Below, piece after piece: positions 35,474 through 47,181 of a stretch of 64,000 nt of DNA. How positions within the stretch are numbered: position 1 is the first letter of the stretch; each line of letters opens with the position of its first letter. The stretch spans positions 45,663-109,662 of the forward strand of contig JADFUC010000833.1 of assembly GCA_019722365.1 (NCBI GenBank), read 5' to 3'. The notes below the pieces were generated by a model. That model was not told the DNA's origin. It did not search any database and saw only the letters and a list, made by a program, of their open reading frames with translations. The translations under genes and the position numbers were made by a program. The DNA is from Lithospermum erythrorhizon (Eukaryota > Streptophyta > Magnoliopsida > Boraginales > Boraginaceae).

Positions 35474-38400
35474 ATGAAATCATCATCAAGAAGTGACACA
35501 AGCAAATGGTTAGCTACAGTAGCTAGTATATGGATCCAGTGCACATGTGGAGCCTCCTACGCCTTCGGAATATACTCTCCAGTATTGAAATCCACCCAAG
35601 GATATCATCAATCAACCCTCGACACCGTCTCCGTCTTCAAAGACATCGGAGCCAACGCCGGAATCCTCTCCGGGATGCTCTATGCCGCCGTCACTGCTCG
35701 AGGAGGGAACACTCATCCCCGCCGTGGCCCATGGCTGGTGCATGCTGCAGGTCCGTGGTGGAGGGGACATGTTTGGAAAAATTATGATATATATTTATCC
35801 GAATGGGATCACATTGTGTTTTAATTGCAGATTGTTCAAAAGTTGGATTTAGTCCAGAAAATGATGGTTATATGTGTGATTTGATCTAATTCCATTATTT
35901 GTCTATGGAATCAAATTGGATATTAAATCATGTCCCATAACCACTTTCATGACTAAATTTAATATTTGAACTAGCAATCGTGGTGTCATGGACTATATCG
36001 ACTATAATCTTATATTTATCATTAAAACTTATGATACTGTTTTTGTAATAAATAATCTCTCTTCTCATAATATTTGATTAGTTATAACAAAAGTTTTGTC
36101 TCAAAATATTTAGAATGAAACTCGTATTTTTATTTTTATTTTACGTTTTTGTTCATGTGAAGTTCCTCTTCTCTGGTTAAGTATAATGATTACCACAAAA
36201 GTCAAAATCTACGTTTTGTCTAAACAAACACTCATATAGAAATGAATGAAAGTAGTACATTTGGCAGACTTAAATTTTGTCTATTTTATTATTTCTGACT
36301 CCGCCCTTGTTGCAGGTGTTGTGCAATGCTTTGTTGGGTATTTCTTCATGTGGCTTGCTGTGACCGGAGCGATTCCGAGGCCTCCGGTGGGGGTGATGTG
36401 TTTGTTCATGTTTCTTGGTGCCCATGCACAGACGTTCTTCAACACTGCTAATGTTGTCACTGCTGTTCATAATTTTCCTCAGTACAATGGAACAGTTGTA
36501 GGAATCATGAAGGTATGTAGCTCGGGATCCTTTATTTCCTTATCGTGTCACATTTCATGTTCATGCATTAAATGTTTGTTTATTATCTTTTGTGAATATC
36601 ATAAAGTAATTGTGATGTAACATATCAATGCGTGACGCATACATATTTCCGGTAGTAAATTATGAAATGAAACATGATAAGAAGTAGAGGATCAAGAGCA
36701 TTAATGTTCTTAACCGTCGAATAACACTAAGATAGTCAAATTTAATTTTCAATTATTAAAATTAATATATTTGAGGTTTTATTGAAATAATAAGTTTTGA
36801 TAAAACTACAATTTTCATGTTAATAGTAAGGTATTCTGTAAGTTTTATGGACTTGCATAATTTTCATCAAGTATATATTATACGAAGTGGATGTATATAA
36901 CCAATTTCGATTCAAAAATTGAGCATTATATAAATAGCCTAACAAATCTTTAGTGACATCCCAAAATTGAATCAAAATACTTATTCTTTGCTTCTAAGCT
37001 ACTATTTCTGGTTTTATTCTTCTTAATCTTTCTTGTTGTAGCTGGAAAGATAAGATCATAGTAGTTGTTAGCTGGAATGTTATTTTATTGGGGCCACATT
37101 CCATAAATATCCTCTGATTTAATTTTCATATAGAAAGACACGTTTATGGCAAAGATGCTACCACGTTTTGTGCATATCAAATTTGTTTTTTCATTCTACT
37201 TTTGGCTGTCTTTGCTAATTTTCCTTTGTTATTTTTTATTTATTTGATAAGTCTTTATTAATTACTCATTTTTAAAAGATTTTTCAATTTTAGATTATGA
37301 TGATTTACTTTTAAAATTTTCTAATATGCTTCTTTATATTTTATAGAAAATTATATTAAATGATAATTATTTAAATGGAAGGCTCAATTGAGAATCAGCT
37401 AGAAATGCTTTTAAAATGGAGAGATAATGCTTATGGTTTAGACTTATATCAATCCAGCACCAATTACATGATTACTACCTTAGTACCGCATTTTCATGTC
37501 TTATAGAATCAAAATTATCATATTAAATTTGTTCTTGGATATAATAAGGAAATAAATGAAAAGCTTATTTCGTAACTTAGCATCTGGCTTACCATCTATT
37601 GAAGTAACAAATTTAGATCTATCACAGGATACTTAATATACTGCGTAGAAATTTGTTGTTGTTGTTCTACTAGTGCCATAGGCTAATCTTCACCCCTTCT
37701 TGTTTGATTTAATTCTTTTTTCTTTTTGATTGCACATTGGAGCCTTCTTAAACTACAGGTTGAAAACCTAAAACAATTTTCCTTTTGATCATCAGGGATT
37801 TCTTGGTCTCAGTGGAGCAGTGTTAGTTCAAGTGTATTACACATTCTTCAGAGGCAAACAAACCACTTTCTTGTTAATATTAGCACTGTTGCCCAGTATT
37901 CTCACTGTTTTGCTTATGTTCTTGGTGAAAATTAATGATACTCCTACAAGAGATGTCAAGAAACACTTGAATAGTTTCTCATGGGTTTCTATAATCATTG
38001 CATCATATCTTACATTCTTAATAATAATGGAGGACGTTATCACATTGCCACGGCTCGTGCAAATGTGCTTATTGGTTGTTCTCTTCCTCCTGCTCTCTTC
38101 GCCTCTTGGCATCGCGATCAGAGCTCAGAAACAGGATTCACAGAGGTTGCTTGCTTCCTCGAGTACCACCCCGTTGCTGAATGACTATGTAGCATCAGCT
38201 GATACAGAGAAGCTATTGGCTACAGATGGTGGCATGAATAGGTCTACTACTATCAGCGATGGTGTCAGTTCTGAGGATCTATTAGCTCTAGAAAAGGATA
38301 TGAATGTCATACAAGCCATCCGTTCTATGAACTTTTGGCTTCTTTTCGTCGCAATGATGTTTGGAATGGGTTCAGGATTGGCAACAATCAATAACATTAG

Positions 38401-38974
38401 TCAAATTGGGGAATCTCTAGGCTATACAATGGCAGAGACCAGTGCCCTGGTTTCTCTCTGGAGTATATGGAACTTCCTCGGTCGTTTCATGGCTGGATTT
38501 ATGTCGGATGTTCTTTTGCACAAGCAAGGCTGGCCTCGCCCAATCTTCATATGTGGCACGCTAGTGACCATGAGTATCGGTCACATAGTTATCGCTTCTG
38601 GCTTCCCTGGAAATCTATACGTTGGGTCGGTTCTTGTGGGCATTAGTTATGGTGCACAATGGTCATTGATGCCTACAATTACATCTGACATCTTTGGTGT
38701 GAAAAACATGGGCACCATCTTCAACACCATTGCTGTAGCAAGTCCTGTGGGATCCTACATGTTTTCTGTTCAGGCAATCGGTGAAATATACGATAGGGAG
38801 ACATCGGGCCAAGATAATGCATGCTATGGAACTCATTGCTTCATGTTGTCATTCTTCATCCTAGCATCAGTGAGCCTCTGCGGATCATTAGTAGCCCTTG
38901 TGTTGTTCTTCAACACAAAAAGCTATTACACTCGGGTTGTCATCAGACGGTTAAGACATGCAGCCAAACAATGA
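35474..38974 (+). CDS. Nodulin-like / NFD4-like major facilitator transporter, 3 exons
   Basis: Exons 35474-35750, 36316-36512 and 37796-38974 join in frame (277+197+1179 nt) into a 550-residue protein. Introns obey GT-AG (GCAG|GTCCGT..TTGCAG; GAAG|GTATGT..ATCAG). The N-terminal half is the nodulin-like domain: WLATVASIWIQCTCGASYAF, GPWLVHAAG ending exon 1, HAQTFFNTANVVT in exon 2, and FLGLSGAVLVQVYYTFF starting exon 3. The C-terminal half is MFS-like: FGMGSGLATINNISQ near residue 347, then WNFLGRFMAGFMSD and GISYGAQWSLMP. About 12 hydrophobic spans are seen, with a polar loop at roughly residues 267-334. Length is normal for the family and there is no break, so it should be functional. Relatives include NUCLEAR FUSION DEFECTIVE 4-like proteins; substrates are mostly unknown and the membrane is not predictable. 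Upstream lies Copia element 2, downstream a dead hAT element. Confidence 0.93.
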
Positions 38975-40315
38975 CTAATTTGTTCTTAAAACTATATTGG
39001 GACAAGAATTTGGAGCTCAATTATTTGACATTTTGGGTTTTTGGATTAATTTCTTCATTTTCTTCGGGTTGTGGTTGGAGGAAGTGTGATTGAGTGTGTA
39101 TAGGGTCAACAGTTCTGTTACTTGGATGTTACATACTGTACGTATTTCAGTACACATGAAATGGTGTATATTTTAGCTCAAAGGTTTTCTCAATCTGCAT
39201 TTTGATAATGGCACTCCAGTTATAACATAAAACTGGATATGAAATTTTAGCGAGACAAAATGTCATTATCAAATTTTGGAATGGAAAATCATTATCAATA
39301 TATTAATGTCAATAAATTTTAGATAAATTAATTATATTTGTTTTAGCTGTGATCTGACATTCTGACTTTGATGGATTATATGTTGATTGTTGAAGTATTC
39401 ATCTTCAATAATGAGTTTATTCCTTATTTTATAGATGGGCCATAATTGCAAGATTGTTGTGTATTTTGAGGCTAAGGTTGAGGTTGGTTTTCCACAAAAG
39501 GGAAAAGATTTGATATGTTGATACATGCATTTTCTTTGTGTGGATGAAATATTAATATATCAAAGTTTTGAATAAGCATCATGACGCGTCAGCGATTGAT
39601 TTTCTCTATGAGGCATGGCGTGGAAGTGATTAGACTACTCGTTTTTTAAGCTATATCGTTCTTTATACGCTTAAATGTGATAAGCGTATATTGTCGATTT
39701 TAAATTTTTTTTGCCAAAATTAAGCCATCCAATACTAACTTTCATTTTTTTTCCTTATTTCTTTCTTTTAGCGCCCCAATCCTCACCAATTAAACTTCAG
39801 CAGCGTGAAATCAATCTCCTCCTTTCGTCGCCTCAAGCCCATAGAATTCGACTCCTGGTAAGTTTCTTTCTTCTTTTTTCTGGTTTTTTTTCTTGTTTTT
39901 TTCCTGTTTTTTTTCTTATAATTTTTTCTATTTTATTAATTTGTTAATTTGATATAACTATTGTTTAGATTAATTTTAGTTGATTAATTTTAGATTTTAA
40001 TTACTATTTTTTTAATATATTGATATATATTTATTAGTTGATTAATTTTAGATTTTAATTACTATTTTTTCTATTTTTTATGTATTATTAGTTGATTAAT
40101 TTTAGATTTTAATTATTATTTTTCTATTTTGTATGTATTATTAGTTGATTAATTTTATATTTTAACTATTATTTGTAACTCAAATAATAATATTGATATG
40201 TTTTAATTTATATTGATTCATTTATACTTTATGAATTGTGATATCATGAATATGCTTTAATATAAGTATAAAATATCTAATTGATATTTTGAATATGTTT
40301 AATTCTTTTTAGAAA
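38975..40315. other. 3' flank of the transporter gene and 5' part of the hAT element
   Basis: The first few hundred bases should contain the 3' UTR. From about 39770 a C/T-rich stretch with a donor-like CTG|GTAAGT (about 39857) resembles a plant 5' UTR and intron, and may be the leader of the hAT transposase gene at 40316. No other gene is seen. Confidence 0.4.
39978..40190. repeat. Four-unit tandem repeat, 53-57 bp
   Basis: AGTTGATTAATTTTAGATTT starts at 39978, 40035 and 40090, with a variant (AGTTGATTAATTTTATATTT) at 40143. It lies in the probable 5' intron of the hAT transposase gene. Confidence 0.85.
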
Positions 40316-42610
40316 ATGGATTCGGTTACGATAGTACTCACATATGTCTTAAAATTAGGCTCTTCGTCTGAAAGAATAAAGATGAGGATGGGATTATCTT
40401 AGCGCGAAGGGATAATGGGAATTAAGTGTATTTTTTGCAATAAAATTACTAGAGGAGGCATAACTCGGCATAAATATCATCTAATAGGAATCTCCGTGAA
40501 ATATGGTAATATAAATGTCCTCCAAATGTGAAAGAGAGAGTTGAGGAACATATGAACAAAAAGAAAGAAGATAAAGTTAGTAAAGGAGTTGATCAAGTGT
40601 TTGATTCTGATGTAAGATTTGAATATGATGGTGAAGATGAGGGTATAGATAGTGGTCCACGTGGTACCCCTGTCATAAAAGGTCCTCTTGATTTGATTTT
40701 CAAATAGGATAGTGTCTTGAAAAAGAAAAAATGTGCAACAAACGATATTGATTCTGATAAATATAGGAAGAGTAGGAATAATGCGATTCGATTGTTCGCT
40801 TGAATAGATGTATGATCTTGACATTAACTTTCCGTTTAATGTTGTCAATTATGAATCTTCTGAGTTGTGATTAATGCCATTGGACAATATGGTCCGGGGA
40901 TAGAAGGCCAATGCTATCATAGTGAGAGTCCAAATGTTCAAAGAAAGAAAAAACAAAAATTTGAAAGATTGTCAAAGAAATTAGAGGCAACTAAGAAAAT
41001 GGTTGTGCGTTGATGTGTGTGATGGTTGGGCGGCATGAATAAGTGTTAATTAATTACGTGAACACTCCTAAAGGGGAGTTATTTTGTGAATCGGTTGATA
41101 TCGTCTTATTCAAAGCGGAATAAAGATGTGTGAGTTGCTTAGCAGAGACATAGATGAAATTGGGCGAAAAATCTTTGTTCAAGTAATGCTTGATAATGTC
41201 ATCTGAGAATGTTCTTTGCGGGTAAATTTGCTTGAGTAAAAGTATCCACATATTTTCTAGGCACACTTGTGCACCCACATTGCACAGGCTTGATGTTAGA
41301 AGATATCTTCAAAATTTCAAAATACCGAGACAACCATTGAAAATTAAAGGTTAATGTTTGCATCATAGTCGAACAATGCTCTTGAACATGATGAAAAAGT
41401 TCACTAGTAATAAAGAAATAGTTAGGCCAACAAAGACTTGGTTTGCTACTGATGTGTTAACTCTGACAAGGTTTCTTGAACAAAAGAAAATTTTGATTAG
41501 GCTTTTTAATTCAGATGAATGGTATCTGATAAGTTTCAAAAATTATGGGGATAAGTGTCAAAAAATTGTGCATATAGAGTATTTTTTTGAGAAATGTTCA
41601 CGAAGTTCTCAGAGTTTATTGTCCACTAACTGTGAGTGTGGTTTGGTAGCCAGATGGAGAACAAAAACCTACTATGGGATATATTTATGAATCCATGGAC
41701 TTAGGGAAGGACACTATTAAGAAATCGTTCATGAATAATGAAGAAAAGTGCAAGGATGTTTTCACAATTATTGATAAGAGATGGGACACTCAATTGCATA
41801 AGCCTTTGCATGTAGTAGGATTTTATCTTAATCAGAGGTTTTTTTTATAAAACTCCCGAAATTGATTCAGACTTGGAGATCACAGAGGGTCTTCAAACTT
41901 GTATTCAAAAGATGATACCCAATGAGGAGATGCATAAAATTATTCACGGAGTTAAGAAATGCATATAGATCAGTGGAGGTTCGTTTTCGAGATCTTTAGC
42001 GAGGTAGGCAGAGAGAACTAAAATACCATCAGGTAAACTTTATTTATCTTTTAAATATTATATTACATTCTCTTAATGTGTTACTTATATTATATTCAAT
42101 ATGACAGCTACTTGGTGGGCGAACTATGGTGCATCATCACCTAACTTGCAAAAGTTCGTTGTGAGGATTTTGAGTCTTGTTTGTAGTTTCTCGGGATGTG
42201 AAAGAAACTGGAGCGTTTTTGAACATGTAAGATTTATTTAACTTTATATAGTTTTCGTTCATTTTTCTTATCGATTTTTTAACATTAATTGGTTTTTTAA
42301 CATTAATTTTTCTTATTGGGTTCTTATAGCTTCATAGCGAAAAGAGGAATAGGCTTGCCCAGAGTCGTTTGAATGATTTAGTGTTTATCAAATATAATAG
42401 AGCTTTAAAGAGGCGATATATCGGTGCTAAACACTTGATCGTTGTCTTTGACAATATTGATTCATCTAGCAGTGGTGAATGGTATACTTGATGATTTTAT
42501 CTTCTGATACTAGTGACGTGACTGATGATGTGGATGATGGCTTGAGGGGGATTAATGTTGGAGTAGAGGCAAACGAAATAGACCATGATCTTAGATCAAA
42601 TAAGAATCCT
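40316..42610 (+). pseudogene. hAT-family (Ac/DUF659-type) transposase pseudogene
   Basis: A BED-type zinc finger piece (IKCIFCNKITRGGITRHKYH) lies at about 40419-40480. A middle domain runs 41352-41690 (MMKKFTSNKEIVRPTKTWFA, TLTRFLEQKKILIRLFNSDEW). Then broken pieces follow (DRAxxxI..; IIDKRWDTQLHKPLH near 41770-41815, frameshifted). The hAT C-terminal dimerisation domain is split by introns at about 42031-42108 and 42227-42329: WWANYGASSPNLQKFVVRIL, CSFSGCERNWSVFEH, then LHSEKRNRLAQSRLNDLVF and YNRALKRRYIG. Splice sites are kept and joined frames agree at the second intron, but several stops and frameshifts, and an early stop after residue ~30, make it non-functional. Terminal inverted repeats and an 8-bp target duplication were not found. 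Confidence 0.85.
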
Positions 42611-43169
42611 TAGATCTTACGTCGCTCGTGTAAAAAATTCTTGTTGACAAGGTTGAGGAAAGAATCGCTCCCTTTGTGGGATACAAACCAGCAAAAATGT
42701 GCGGCGGTTGGAAAATGATGATTATTGATGTTTGTTTGTCTTTTCGATTGTATTAGAGGATATTTTTTATGCATGTTTGTCGGATAATCTTTTAGTATAC
42801 ACGCCTTTAAATTGTTAAGCTAACGTTCTTTGATGTTATAAACATGGAAGAATTTAACTAAATATTTACAAGTATTACTAATTTTGTGCCATATATCTAT
42901 ATAAATATGTCATATCAGAAACTCCGAGAAAAAGTGTAGTGTCGCTACACTGACACCGCTATGCTTTTGAGAACTTTGCCCACATGACAGATTGCGAAAT
43001 GATATTTACAACTTTGGAATGCCCCAGGTGGAGTCACAGCTGGGAGAAAGCAAATTCCCCCAGGCAGCGACAGTGTCAGTTCGAACCGCCCAAAGTCGAA
43101 ACTTGAGGGCTCATTATTGAAAAAATTACGCAACTTATTCATAATAAAAAATAAACAAATGCAACCAAA

Positions 43170-44405
43170 GATCGAAGACAAACATATAATAAATTACGAA
43201 AACATATATATTATAATTCATGACATTATGAATGCGAGTACTTACGATACGCAGCAGTTGATAAGCTTTCTTCCTCGCAGAATTTCTCAAGTAAAATCCC
43301 TCGGCGCCTCGAGTGAAATGCCTCCCGGTTAGCCCTTTTTCAAAGAGCGGTTTAGTCACGATTGGACTTGCCTAAATCTACAGGCGATTGGACGAAATTT
43401 GAGTCAAACTTTGACTCAAAAACCAAGGAGGAGGAGGAAGCGGCAATGTTTATTGGGGAGAGGATGAAATGAATCTTCCTCACAAATTTCTCGGTAAAAT
43501 CCTACGACACCTCAAATGAAATCTTAGGTTAGTCGCTTTGAGCGGTTGGTCGCGCGGATTGGACTTGCTAAAATCTACAGTGGTGGATGGGAATTTGAGT
43601 CAAGGCTTCAGCCAAGGAGGAGGGAGGGGTGGCGAAATGTTTGTGGGGAGAGGATGAAGTAATCTTCCTCACAAATTTCTCCATAAATCCCTCGGCGCCT
43701 CAAGTGAAATGCCTCCGATTGAGTACCTTGAAGCCGGTTAGGTCGCGCGATTTGACTTCTTTAGAATCTACGAGCAATTGGACAAAATTTGAGTAAGAAC
43801 TTTTATTTCAAATCAAAAGGAGGAGGGAGGCGGCGAAATGTTTGTGGGGGAGAGGATGAAATGAAAATCTTGGGTTTTCGTTTCATCTTTCCATATATAG
43901 TCCCTCTTGGTTTTGGTGAATAGATTGACTCGTTTGATAAATATGAATTAACTTCGTCCAGTTAACTAATTTATTACTAAACAAGTAAGTCACTTAACAA
44001 GTTACTAATGACTTCCTAGTTAAACTTGAGTAATTGAAATACTTGATTTAATTCGTTGATTTTGTCGATTTGTATTTTTACGTTATCGATGTAAGCTCTC
44101 GATTAGGTATCTCGTTGATTTGTCAAACTCAATTTAACAATCTCGATTTAATCTCTTACATGGAATATAACTTCAGCGGCGTTGTATGTGTGATGCTTAC
44201 GAATTTCCGAATAATATTAGTCGTATAACCATATAATTAGCGATTATGATTATTATATCGGTTATGCGTGAATATGATAAGCATAATCCTTGATATTATA
44301 AAGTGACTTCCATTTAGTAATTTACAATTACTATTTATTGAACTTTACTTAGTTTGAGTAATCTCGTTTAACTAAACCTAGTAAATGATTGTTCTGACAG
44401 GTGTC
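43170..44405. mobile_element. LTR-like repeat, copy 4 (diverged, with internal tandem repeats)
   Basis: The right half (43920-44400) aligns with copies 1-3: a TATGTGTG block near 44187, AGTAATTTACAATTACT near 44315, and GAGTAATCTCGTTTAACT near 44355. The left part (ATTATGAATGCGAGTACTTACG near 43226) matches their left ends. Between them, in place of the copies' middle, are three tandem units. No gene inside. Edges are approximate. Confidence 0.5.
43270..43866. repeat. Three-unit tandem repeat, ~190-205 bp
   Basis: Units start with CTTCCTC(A/G)CA(A/G)AATTTCTC at 43270, 43475 and 43664. Each continues with a 'CTCAAGTGAAAT' block, a 'GATTGGACTTG..AATCTAC' block, 'AATTTGAGT', 'AAGGAGGAGG' and 'GTTTGTGGGGAGAGGATGAA'. 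Units differ by substitutions and small gaps. Confidence 0.85.
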
Positions 44406-47181
44406 GCAGCCGGACGTAGAAATCAAAGCTCACTCTAATTTCCAATACTCGTATCTCGACTTTTCGAGCGGCTGAAGACGATGCTATCAAAAGCGGCAGA
44501 TCTCTTAACAAGCTTCGCGGGAATATAAAGAAATACTCAAAGCAGAGATAAGCGGCGAAGTTATGGCGTTCTGATGCTTGATGCGGTTTGGCGAACGAAA
44601 TCTGAATTTGCTTAAAAATTATTTCTATATTTTATATCTGGTAAAGCCAAAAATCAAATTTTTATCATCAAAACTAATTTACATAGGAAGTAGTGGTGAT
44701 TGCAAGCACAACAAAAAAAAAACCAAGGATTCGAAGATTCGGGCCTTGTATATGATCATCAGACATAAAGTTCTAATTTTTATGATGGATTAAAACATAA
44801 ATCATCAAAGAAAGCATGTCTACGATATTCGTCAAGATACCTGATCAGCCGGTTAAAGTATAGAGAAAGATATAAAGTTACTAGCATTGATGACTTCAAA
44901 ATTCTTGAAAATAAAATCTTCAAACTTGTCTTGCAAAAGCATAGAGAATATGTTTGTATAATCACGTTGATCATATAAAAACATTAAAGTGTATCCAAAG
45001 TTATACAAGAAGAAGAAAAAAATATAACTCTTTACCTCGGGACTCATGCTTGGTATGAGTAGAGGCAAGATGATGGCAGCACTGATTTTTATCTCGTCTC
45101 GTGCTTAAATAAAAAAAAGTCTAATCAACCTCGAAGCCCTAAAAGCCCGTTGCTTGGTTCTTGTTGGACTAGTAAGGTTTGTGTTAGAAAAATTGAGACA
45201 ATCGAAGACTTTCACTACATGAGTGGTTCGAACCATTATAAAAAAATAAATGGGATGGCCGAAAATTTTCACGCGAAGATTTATCCCAAATATTTATCGG
45301 TTAATACTAAAATCCCAAATAATTTAATTCTCTTGGTGCAATTAAATGGGATTAACAGGTTGACATTAAATCATATAAATTGAAGTCTTCGTTAGAATTC
45401 GATCTTCAGATAGAAGACAATTAAGGATAAGTGACATACCAATCATGTCATGACAAATCTAAATAGTCAACCGTGCTACAGGAGAGTCGCTCGAATGACG
45501 GAGGTTAACCGTGGATTGTGATCATATGAGTCCGCAGTAAATTCTGTGGAGCAAATGAGTATCCTTGGGGTCCCAAAATGACATGGATGACTAGGACCCA
45601 CGGTAGCCCCGAAATGGAAAGGCTGTAGTAAGTCCCCAAGCATGGTTAATCCCTGGCTGGACCTGCTGAGAGGGAGAAGTGTTAACGAACAGATATTATT
45701 GAAATTCCACGTGGAGGCGAGTCCGGATACAGCTGGCTGCATCCATGAAGCCAAACAAGGGCAGTGCCCTAAAGTAGCAGCGGCCGCGTCTTGAAAATAA
45801 AGGCCTTTGAAAAAACAAAACTTGTTGGAAAATGGGTATTGTGCAGATTGAACGACAGCACTTACTAGTATGTACGGGGGGTGGGAAAATACGTGAGCAT
45901 AGAAATTTATCCAAAAATAATTAAATTGATTAAGATGAATTAATCAAATTGATTAAAAGTCGAAAACTACTAAAAGGTACTTGCGTGGCTGGTTAGTGTT
46001 CTTGATTAAACCATAAATTCAAATCGAACCACTTGATCGAGAAGGTGTGAAGTAATCGAGAAATAAAAACAAGGGTTGTTACATTAATTAACCTAAGTGA
46101 ACTCGAAATAAGCGTTCGAGAAAGCGACCCTCACGGGTGTGTTTTTTGATAAGCGGTCGAATTTTGTCTAAAAATCAGCCAATTTAGATCGCCTTTCACT
46201 TTGAAAATAAACCAACCAATCGAAGCAAAGATTTGTGGCTCGAAGCCTATAAACTCCCAGCTATTTCTTGAAACTTCCGTCGTAACACGTCAATTTACAT
46301 CCAAAAACAAATCTGAGCTTGGCTGAGATTTACAATTTCATCTTAAACATGGCAAAAAGCAGCGCGTGGTGGTTGGGAAGCTACTACTCAATTGGCCAAA
46401 ATAGGCGTCCCAAAATCAAAGTGCGCACAAGCGGTAGTGCTGAGAGATTAGGAATTTGACAAAAGTTTCTTCAAAACCTTTATTCCCGGGAATAAAAATT
46501 TAGATAGGCTGCTTGATTGTCCGTAAATATTCTGTGAACACTTGAAAAAATCGGGTTTGATTCGTGACTTCAGGATATAGGAATACGAGCAGTTCGGTCC
46601 CATAGGTGGATTAGGCCGAGGTACTTATTTGTAAAGCCCGTATGCAGTTGGTGGAGTGTCATCAGCAAGGTTGGAGTCTTCGCTTAAATGCGATCGTATT
46701 TCTACAACAACAATTCTTCAAGGCCGTTGTAGTAAAAATTTAAATGCTTATTCTTGGCTTAAATCGAGTCAGTGAGGCCGAATGCAACAAGTCTCTTTCT
46801 GACAGCTGTGAAGTACATTATGAGTATAGCGAAGCAACCACCTTTGTACTAGCTGTTCAGAAATACAAAATTAGAGGTTCTTATTCTAAATCAAATTCCA
46901 TCAAATACAATGGCCTCTCAACCTATAAACACACCAAACTGAAATTTCCCTATTTTTTGGAACTTTTTGAGATTGATATTATATTTGTAACTTATCAAAG
47001 AAGTACATATAAAATAGAGAGAAAACAAGAATAGATAGAGATCATGATCTAAGGTCAACTGATTTCATCACCGTCATGATCTATCTCATTGCCTTGTTTT
47101 CTTCTCTTCAATTTTGAATTTGATTTGTTTCAAATCATTTCCTATAGATCTTCAAGTTATATTTACATTTAACAAACAACC
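44406..47181. other. Intergenic stretch without a recognisable gene
   Basis: No supported gene. A GC-richer patch at 45480-45800 has open frames on the minus strand but no known motif. The plus-strand 96-codon frame at 46744-47034 was not recognised. The last few hundred bases should include the promoter and 5' leader of the gene at 47182, which is preceded by pyrimidine-rich sequence (47100-47140). Confidence 0.45.

Noticed and set aside
37837..38397. Minus-strand and alternative-frame open frames inside the transporter exon 3
   Set aside because: Shadows of the true exon, which has strong family motifs.
40477..41278. Minus-strand open frames of 123 and 74 codons
   Set aside because: They are antisense to the hAT transposase remnant and carry no motif.
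45476..45914. GC-richer patch with minus-strand open frames (92 and 72 codons)
   Set aside because: Overlapping frames with no recognisable domain; could be transposon debris, but no family could be named.
46744..47034. A 96-codon plus-strand open frame just upstream of the myosin-binding gene
   Set aside because: No known motif, no splice partner in frame with the gene at 47182, and stops follow; not enough to call a gene or an upstream exon.
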